Positions 33,676 through 38,886 of a stretch of 38,886 nt of DNA are shown in pieces. The position numbers were made by a program, and so were the translations under genes. Positions within the stretch are counted from its first letter, which is position 1. The number at the start of each line of letters is the position of its first letter. The stretch covers positions 1 to 38,886 of the forward strand of contig CADEEA010000008.1 of assembly GCA_902826245.1 (NCBI GenBank), written 5' to 3'. The notes under the pieces were generated by a model. It saw nothing but the letters and a program-made list of their open reading frames with translations. It searched no databases and was not told where the DNA came from. The DNA comes from an uncultured Alphaproteobacteria bacterium. GTDB lineage: Bacteria; Pseudomonadota; Alphaproteobacteria; Caulobacterales; Aquidulcibacteraceae.

Positions 33676-34524
33676 ATGCGCCGCCGCACCCTCCTCGCCG
33701 CCCTCCCCGCCGCCTGCACCCCATCCTTGGGTACGTTCGATACTTTGGCCCCACGCGATGGCGGGGTCCGCCGCATCGTCCGCGACGCCGCCTACGGGTC
33801 CCATCCCCGCCAGGGGCTCGACCTCTACAGGCCTCGGAGCGCGGCCGCGCCGCTCCCCATTATCGTGTTTATCCATGGCGGTTCCTGGCGAAACGGCGAC
33901 CGACGGGACTACAATTTTCTGGGCGCCGCCTTGGCGGCCCAGGGGTTTGTCGCCGCGCTCCCGAACTACCGCCTTGTGCCCGAGGCGAGGTTTCCCTCCT
34001 TTGTGGAGGATTGCGCCGCCGCGGTGCGCTGGCTGCAGGACAATGCCGCCTCACACGGGGGCGATCCCGAGCGTATCGTGCTGATGGGACACTCGGCTGG
34101 CGCATACAACGCGATCATGCTCGCGCTCGATGGGCGATTTTTGACGGCGGCGGGCGTGGGCGCCAGCCGCATACGCGGGGCGGTTGGCTTGGCTGGCCCT
34201 TACGATTTTGTTCCCTTCGATGTCCCCGCGACGCAAGACGCGTTTGGCGGAACTCCAGATCCCCAGGCGACCCAGCCGGTGCGGTATGCGCGCGCCGATG
34301 CACCACCGCTATTGCTGCTTTGGGGCGCCGATGACGCGACCGTGGGGCCGCGCAATATCGCGAGCCTTGAGCGCGCGATGCGCGAGGCTGGCGGGCGCGT
34401 GGAGGCAAAGACGTATCCAAACATCGATCATGTCGAGATCATGCTGGCGTTGTCGCGTCCATTTCGGGGTACGGCGCCGGTGCTGGCCGATGTCGCAAGA
34501 TTCGCCCGCCAGGTCACCGCTTGA
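33676..34524 (+). CDS. Alpha/beta-hydrolase carboxylesterase (lipoprotein)
   Basis: The product has 282 residues from ATG 33676; the open frame to 33583 was not used. The N-terminus MRRRTLLAALPAACTPS is a signal with a lipobox and expected lipidation at C14. The fold is that of BD-FAE/Aes-type esterases. The oxyanion-hole HGGSW is at 67-71, nucleophile S140 in GHSAG, the acid D219 or D220 in GADDATV, and H252 in NIDHVEI. The substrate is unknown. It converges on the TerB-like gene with 27 bp between them. Confidence 0.88.
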   Translation: MRRRTLLAALPAACTPSLGTFDTLAPRDGGVRRIVRDAAYGSHPRQGLDLYRPRSAAAPLPIIVFIHGGSWRNGDRRDYNFLGAALAAQGFVAALPNYRLVPEARFPSFVEDCAAAVRWLQDNAASHGGDPERIVLMGHSAGAYNAIMLALDGRFLTAAGVGASRIRGAVGLAGPYDFVPFDVPATQDAFGGTPDPQATQPVRYARADAPPLLLLWGADDATVGPRNIASLERAMREAGGRVEAKTYPNIDHVEIMLALSRPFRGTAPVLADVARFARQVTA

Positions 34525-34551
34525 GCAACCCCGAAGAGCGATCCGATCTGA

Positions 34552-35124
34552 TCAGAGCGTAATGCGTTCCTTGACCATGTCGCCGACGATCCCGCGCAGG
34601 CGCTCAGGCGCGCTCTTGCGGTCGAAGCCAATGGCTGCGGTGTAATCTAGCAGCGCGGCATGTTCAGTTTCGTCGAAGCGGCCGTCTGCGACGAACACCG
34701 CCAACAGCGCCCTCAGCAATGCGGTCTTCTCCGCATAATTGAACTTGCCCGCTCGTACACTGAGATAGGCGACCAATTCCTCCTTGCTAAGCCCCGCTTT
34801 CGCAAAGCCGGCGTCCACGGCCGCGGCATCGAAACCGCCGCCGGCGATCTCGCGCATCTGCGTCAAGATGGCGGCGCGCTCGGCCTCAGCTACCCGACCG
34901 TCAAGTTTTGCGGCGTTGACAAGAGCAGCCAATGCAAATTCGCCGAAGGCGCCGTGCACGGCGCGCTCAGTCCTGCCGGCGCGGAGCCGCCGGATCAGCA
35001 TGCGCAGGCCGATCCACGAGAACGCCGCCGCCAGGAGCACCAACAGGGCGAGCGTGCCGCCGCCGGAATCGGGGGCGGCGGGGGCGGCGGCTGCCGCACT
35101 GGATTGATAAGCCGCAAACAGCAT
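34552..35124 (-). CDS. TerB-like membrane-anchored protein
   Basis: The product has 190 residues from ATG 35124 (MLFAAYQSS). A membrane segment (GTLALLVLLAAAFSWIGLRML) near residue 25-45 is followed by a cytoplasmic TerB-like helical domain. That domain has the paired acidic repeats AAKLDGRVAEAERAAI and AVFVADGRFDETEHAAL, typical of metal-binding TerB/DjlA-N domains. Tellurite resistance is not implied, since this family is widespread. The open extension to 35205 lacks a ribosome-binding site. Confidence 0.8.
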   Translation of the reverse strand: MLFAAYQSSAAAAAPAAPDSGGGTLALLVLLAAAFSWIGLRMLIRRLRAGRTERAVHGAFGEFALAALVNAAKLDGRVAEAERAAILTQMREIAGGGFDAAAVDAGFAKAGLSKEELVAYLSVRAGKFNYAEKTALLRALLAVFVADGRFDETEHAALLDYTAAIGFDRKSAPERLRGIVGDMVKERITL

Positions 35125-35247
35125 GGACGCTCCGCATGTCGTTACCGGCAAATTTGGCACGACAAAGGCGCGCGAGAAAGCGCCTTGCTGGGGAAGAGCG
35201 CGCACTCGCGCTTGGCGGGTCCGTCGATGCGCCCTAAAGGCGTTCAG

Positions 35248-35844
35248 ATGGACCGCCGTTTCTTCCTCGTTTCAGCCGCAGCACTTGGCGCATGCGCTTC
35301 CACGGCTCGACCAGACGAGCCAAGCGATGCGTGCGCGATCTTCGAGCAGCATGATAGCTGGTGGAGTTCGGTGCGGCGCGGCGAACGGCGCTGGGGGGCG
35401 CCGCCCGCTTTGGTGTTGGCGATCATCCGCCAGGAGAGCGGCTTTGACCACAATGCCCGCCCGGCGCGCGGTCGCGGCTTCTTGTTCTTTCCGGGGCGTC
35501 GGCCGTCCAGCGCCATGGGCTACGCCCAGGCGTTGGAGACGACCTGGGCTGAGTACGAGCGGGCGGTCAATGATGGCGGCGTCGATCGTGACGAGTTTCG
35601 CGACGCCGCCGATTTCGTGGCTTGGTACGCAGGGCGCACGCATCGCGAGCTCGGGATCGCCTTCACGAACGCGCGCGCACACTACCTAGCTTATCACGAG
35701 GGACGCGGCGGTTATCAGCGAGGGTCATTTCGCGGCAATCGCACATTGCTCGCCGCTGCCGACCGCGTACAGACCTATCGCGACACCTATCAAAATCAGC
35801 TCAATCGCTGCGAAAGCCGCCTCAATTCGTGGTGGCCGTTCTGA
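35248..35844 (+). CDS. Lytic transglycosylase SLT-domain lipoprotein
   Basis: The product has 198 residues from ATG 35248, with AAAGG upstream; an ATG at 35227 would add seven residues. The lipobox is ALGAC, with lipidation expected at C16. The SLT domain shows ALVLAIIRQESGFDHNARP, with catalytic E63. SSAMGYAQALETTWAEYE and NARAHYLAYHEGRGGYQRG follow. It should cleave peptidoglycan from the outer membrane side. It diverges from the TerB-like gene 123 bp away. Confidence 0.88.
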   Translation: MDRRFFLVSAAALGACASTARPDEPSDACAIFEQHDSWWSSVRRGERRWGAPPALVLAIIRQESGFDHNARPARGRGFLFFPGRRPSSAMGYAQALETTWAEYERAVNDGGVDRDEFRDAADFVAWYAGRTHRELGIAFTNARAHYLAYHEGRGGYQRGSFRGNRTLLAAADRVQTYRDTYQNQLNRCESRLNSWWPF

Positions 35845-35956
35845 CTGTCCGTCGGTCGCTTCAGGCGTAGTCACCCACAAGGCCGCATGCGGCGAGCAAG
35901 TGTGCACGAACGTCATCTCACCCAGGCCGGGCGCAAGTTGTAGCGACGGTGTGCAG

Positions 35957-36715
35957 TCAAATGTCACAGCCGTAACTGTTATGATCGATGAGACGCAGTG
36001 TCGCCTCTACCAAATAGATCGAATAATTGAACTCGCAAAAGGCCTCCACGGCGCCGTCTGCGTCAGGCGGCCATTGAACGACGGCATAGCGTCGGCCTGC
36101 CGCATTGAAGGCGTAGGCGTTGAGAATAGATGTGAACCAGCGTCGAGGCATCGTCGCTTCGGCCTGCCCTCGACTATCCCGGTAGCGCAAGAGCACTGGA
36201 CCAGCGTCTCGTTCAAGCGAGAATGAGGCGCCGGTAACGCGCGATACGGCGGCGCAGGTTGGCGTCCACATCACAAACCCGCCAGCACCTGCGGGCGCAA
36301 GCGCATAGCCAAAATAGGTGCGCTCAATGATTTGGGTCGGCGCGGCCTCCCCTAGCGTGAACCGCGCCGTACCGCGCAATGCCGAAAGGTCGATTCGCTC
36401 CACCCCGTCCGCAGACAGCAGACGATAGCAGCCGCCGTGCGCCGTGCGGTCAATTTCTACCGGAAAATCCACCTCGGCGTTGGAGTAAACGTTGTTCCGT
36501 TGCGACAACATCCCGAGATCAGCGTCAGTTGGATTTTCAGGGTCGAATCCAAGCGATGCCGGCGTCGCCCCGCCGCGCCAATCGACCGTCGCGAACGGTT
36601 CGAATTGAATTATTCCCGGCGCATCTGAAGGCATTGCCGCGGTGAACCTGGGTTCGCTCGGCAGCGCGCCGCTCGCGCAGGCGGCAACAAGCAAAGCGCA
36701 GAACAATGCCCTCAT
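35957..36715 (-). CDS. Hypothetical lipoprotein
   Basis: The product has 252 residues from ATG 36715, preceded by GGGAG; a TTG at 36733 would add six. The N-terminus MRALFCALLVAACASG carries a lipobox with C13. The remainder has many beta strands (RTYFGYALAPAGAGGFVMW, RRYAVVQWPPDADGAVEAF) and four or five cysteines. I do not recognise the family. It is a lone gene between the convergent transglycosylase and the divergent parE. Confidence 0.7.
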   Translation of the reverse strand: MRALFCALLVAACASGALPSEPRFTAAMPSDAPGIIQFEPFATVDWRGGATPASLGFDPENPTDADLGMLSQRNNVYSNAEVDFPVEIDRTAHGGCYRLLSADGVERIDLSALRGTARFTLGEAAPTQIIERTYFGYALAPAGAGGFVMWTPTCAAVSRVTGASFSLERDAGPVLLRYRDSRGQAEATMPRRWFTSILNAYAFNAAGRRYAVVQWPPDADGAVEAFCEFNYSIYLVEATLRLIDHNSYGCDI

Positions 36716-36848
36716 AGCCAACACTCCCGACAACCCCTGGCGCCGGCTGCGCCATCAGGTCAACGACCGATGCTCCCCCACCTCTTAACGCCCCTGCAAT
36801 CTCTCTCCTGTTGCGTGGAGGACCTCGACTCCGGCTAAGAGGCCCGCC

Positions 36849-38886
36849 ATGAGCAGAGCGACGCAGCAGAAGCAGCAGGTGCCCGTGGGCGACGACGATC
36901 TTTGGGATGAAGGCCTATTCGGCGGCGGCGAGGCGCCACCGGCGGCGGCTGGGGCCTATACCGCCAAGGACATTGAGGTCCTGGAGGGGCTTGAACCGGT
37001 GCGGAAACGGCCGGGAATGTACATTGGCGGCGTCGACGAGCGGGCGCTGCATCACCTCTTCGCCGAAGTGCTCGATAATTCCATGGACGAAGCGGTAGCC
37101 GGCTTCGCCGATCGTATCGAAGTCGAACTGGAAGCCGACGGCACATTGCGCGTCACCGACAATGGCCGCGGCATGCCAGTCGATCCGCACCCGAAATTTC
37201 CGAAGAAGTCCGCGCTCGAAATCATCATGACGGTGCTGCACGCAGGGGGAAAGTTTTCCGACAAGGTCTACCACACCTCGGGCGGCCTACACGGCGTCGG
37301 CGTGTCGGTGGTGAACGCGCTCTCTGATCGGGTCGAAGTGGAAGTCGCGCGCGACCGCAAACTGTACCGGCAGACGTTCTCACGCGGCACGCCCACCAGC
37401 AAGCTCGTGGAAGTCGGCCCCGCGCACAATCGCCGCGGCACCTCTGTACGCTTTCACCCCGACGCGCAAATCTTCGGCGAAGGCGCGGCGTTCAAGCCCG
37501 CGCGGCTGTTCCAGATGGCGCGTTCGAAGGCGTATCTGCAGCGCGGCGTGCAGATCCGCTGGAAGTGCGATGCCTCGCGCATCAAGGACGACACGCCCGC
37601 CGAAGCGGTGCTGCACTTCCCGAATGGGCTAGCGGATTTTCTCGCGGCGTTGGTGAAGGACAAACGCGCCATCGTCGCCGAGCCCTTTACCGGCCGCAGC
37701 GAAAAGAACGGCCCTCACGGGCGCGTGGAATGGGCGGTGACTTGGGTCGGCGACGGCTTCGGCGAAGCCGACGGCTTCCTGCGCTCGTACTGTAATACGA
37801 TTTACACGCCAGACGGCGGCTTTCACGAAGCCGGCCTACGCGCGGCGCTCTCCAAGGGGCTGCGCGCCTATGCGGAGCTGCGCAACAACAAGAAGGCCGC
37901 GCTCATCACCCAGGAAGACGTGATGAACACCGGCGCTGCTCTCGTTTCAGTGTTCATCCGCGAGCCGCAATTCGAAGGCCAAACCAAAGGCCGCCTGGTT
38001 TCCACCGAAGCCGCAAAGATCGTCGAGCAAGCCGTGCGCGATCCATTCGACCACTGGCTCGCGGCCAACACTGCCGACGCCAACCGGCTGCTGGAATGGT
38101 CGATCACGCAAGCCGAGGATCGCCTCCGCCGGCGCAAGGAAAAGGAAGTCTCCCGCCAGAGCGCGTCGCGCAAATTGCGCCTGCCGGGCAAGCTCGCCGA
38201 TTGCTCGCGCGGCGATGCGAAAGACACTGAGATTTTCCTGGTCGAAGGCGACAGCGCCGGCGGCTCGGCCAAACAAGCGCGCAACCGCGAAACGCAGGCG
38301 ATTTTGCCGCTGCGGGGCAAGATCCTGAACGTGGCGAGCGCGGGCGGCGAGAAAACTTCGAACAATGTCGAACTCAACGATCTCGCCTTGGCGCTGGGCG
38401 TGCAATCGGGCGCGAAATTCCAGTGCGACGATCTACGCTATCAGCGCGTCATCATCATGACCGACGCCGATGTCGATGGCGCCCACATTGCTTCGCTGCT
38501 GATCACCTATTTCCACAAACAGATGCCGCAATTGATCCGCGCCGGGCGCCTGTTCCTGGCGATGCCGCCTCTGTATCGCGTCACCGCCGGCAAAGAGAGC
38601 ATTTACGCGAGAGACGATGCGCACAAGGATGCGCTGCTGAACGGCCAGTTCAAAGGCAAAAAAGTCGACATCTCCCGCTTCAAAGGCCTCGGCGAAATGA
38701 TGCCGGCAGATTTGAAAGATACAACGATGAACCCCGCAACGCGGACTCTGGCGCGCGTCGTGCTCACCGATGACGGCGCCCCGGATTTCGAGGTGCTGAT
38801 CGAGACGTTGATGGGGAAGAAGGCGGAGCTGCGGTTCAACTATATCCAGGCGAACGCGAAGTTCGTGGCGGATGAGATTGATGTTT
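36849..38886 (+). CDS. parE: DNA topoisomerase IV subunit B (3' end cut at window edge)
   Basis: ParE supplies the ATPase and TOPRIM functions of topoisomerase IV. About 679 residues are present. The start MSRATQQKQQVPVG is followed by LEGLEPVRKRPGMYIGGVD and the GHKL ATPase marks EVLDNSMDEA, VTDNGRGMP and GGLHGVGVSVVNAL. Then come the TOPRIM motif EGDSAGGSAKQARNR, PLRGKILNV, DADVDGAHIA and FKGLGEMMPADLKDTTMNP. The absence of a long GyrB insert, and LGEMMPADLKDTTM, favour ParE over GyrB. The last codons read DEIDV followed by one T, so only the stop codon is probably missing. Confidence 0.93.
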   Translation, partial: MSRATQQKQQVPVGDDDLWDEGLFGGGEAPPAAAGAYTAKDIEVLEGLEPVRKRPGMYIGGVDERALHHLFAEVLDNSMDEAVAGFADRIEVELEADGTLRVTDNGRGMPVDPHPKFPKKSALEIIMTVLHAGGKFSDKVYHTSGGLHGVGVSVVNALSDRVEVEVARDRKLYRQTFSRGTPTSKLVEVGPAHNRRGTSVRFHPDAQIFGEGAAFKPARLFQMARSKAYLQRGVQIRWKCDASRIKDDTPAEAVLHFPNGLADFLAALVKDKRAIVAEPFTGRSEKNGPHGRVEWAVTWVGDGFGEADGFLRSYCNTIYTPDGGFHEAGLRAALSKGLRAYAELRNNKKAALITQEDVMNTGAALVSVFIREPQFEGQTKGRLVSTEAAKIVEQAVRDPFDHWLAANTADANRLLEWSITQAEDRLRRRKEKEVSRQSASRKLRLPGKLADCSRGDAKDTEIFLVEGDSAGGSAKQARNRETQAILPLRGKILNVASAGGEKTSNNVELNDLALALGVQSGAKFQCDDLRYQRVIIMTDADVDGAHIASLLITYFHKQMPQLIRAGRLFLAMPPLYRVTAGKESIYARDDAHKDALLNGQFKGKKVDISRFKGLGEMMPADLKDTTMNPATRTLARVVLTDDGAPDFEVLIETLMGKKAELRFNYIQANAKFVADEIDV

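Overview
The window is GC-rich, densely coded DNA from an alphaproteobacterium, most probably Caulobacterales/Hyphomonadales (Hyphomonadaceae-like). The evidence is the gene order eno, ftsB-like, pdhABC, lipA, coq10-like, cinA, ispDF, ntrBCYX, dat, hfq, hflX, mazG, which is a well-known alphaproteobacterial neighbourhood. Also typical are a bifunctional IspDF, an E1-beta subunit with its own lipoyl domain, an NtrC without the GAFTGA loop, and many small lipoproteins and palindromic repeats. No rRNA, tRNA, CRISPR array or intact transposase was seen.

Layout. 1-2352: end of a PhnP-like hydrolase, mazG, a DUF433/DUF5615 antitoxin-toxin pair and a small hypothetical gene. 2353-3073: a gene-free stretch with a perfect 26-bp inverted repeat and a structured segment that looks like the 5' part of a group II intron. 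3074-5386: a divergent pair for muropeptide handling (S66 LD-carboxypeptidase and a Mur-type ligase). 5398-14067: hflX, hfq, a D-amino-acid transaminase and the nitrogen-signalling genes ntrX, ntrY, ntrC, ntrB, all on the minus strand. 14130-18614: ispDF, a membrane protein fused to a spermidine-synthase-like domain, and pncC/cinA. 18615-20461: repeats, a coq10-like gene and lipA. 20664-23489: a plus-strand accessory block (acyl-activating enzyme, lipoprotein, and a two-gene cassette with a TIR-like protein). 23507-30235: pdhC, a membrane protein, pdhB, a MAPEG protein, pdhA, ftsB-like and eno. 30319-36715: lipoproteins, rpmF, two tandem GIN-domain proteins, an esterase, a TerB-like protein and a lytic transglycosylase. 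36849-end: parE, complete except for its stop codon.

How the genes work together. Enolase and the pyruvate dehydrogenase subunits carry carbon from glycolysis to acetyl-CoA, and LipA makes the lipoyl cofactor that PdhB and PdhC carry. NtrBC and NtrYX are two paralogous nitrogen/redox two-component systems. The carboxypeptidase, Mur ligase, D-amino-acid transaminase, transglycosylase and FtsB-like protein all bear on the cell wall and division.

Most interesting. (1) A cassette of about 0.9 kb, with a probable leaderless small gene and a TIR/deoxyribosyltransferase-like gene, lies between the real 3' end of pdhC and a diverged second copy of that 3' end. (2) A GC-rich palindromic element has entered, in frame, the linker just after the lipoyl domain of both pdhB and pdhC, with a third copy between genes. 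(3) There is a probable group II intron fragment at about 2669-3060. (4) NtrC has lost both the GAFTGA loop and the Walker B acidic residues. All family calls come from reading the sequence; no database search was run.
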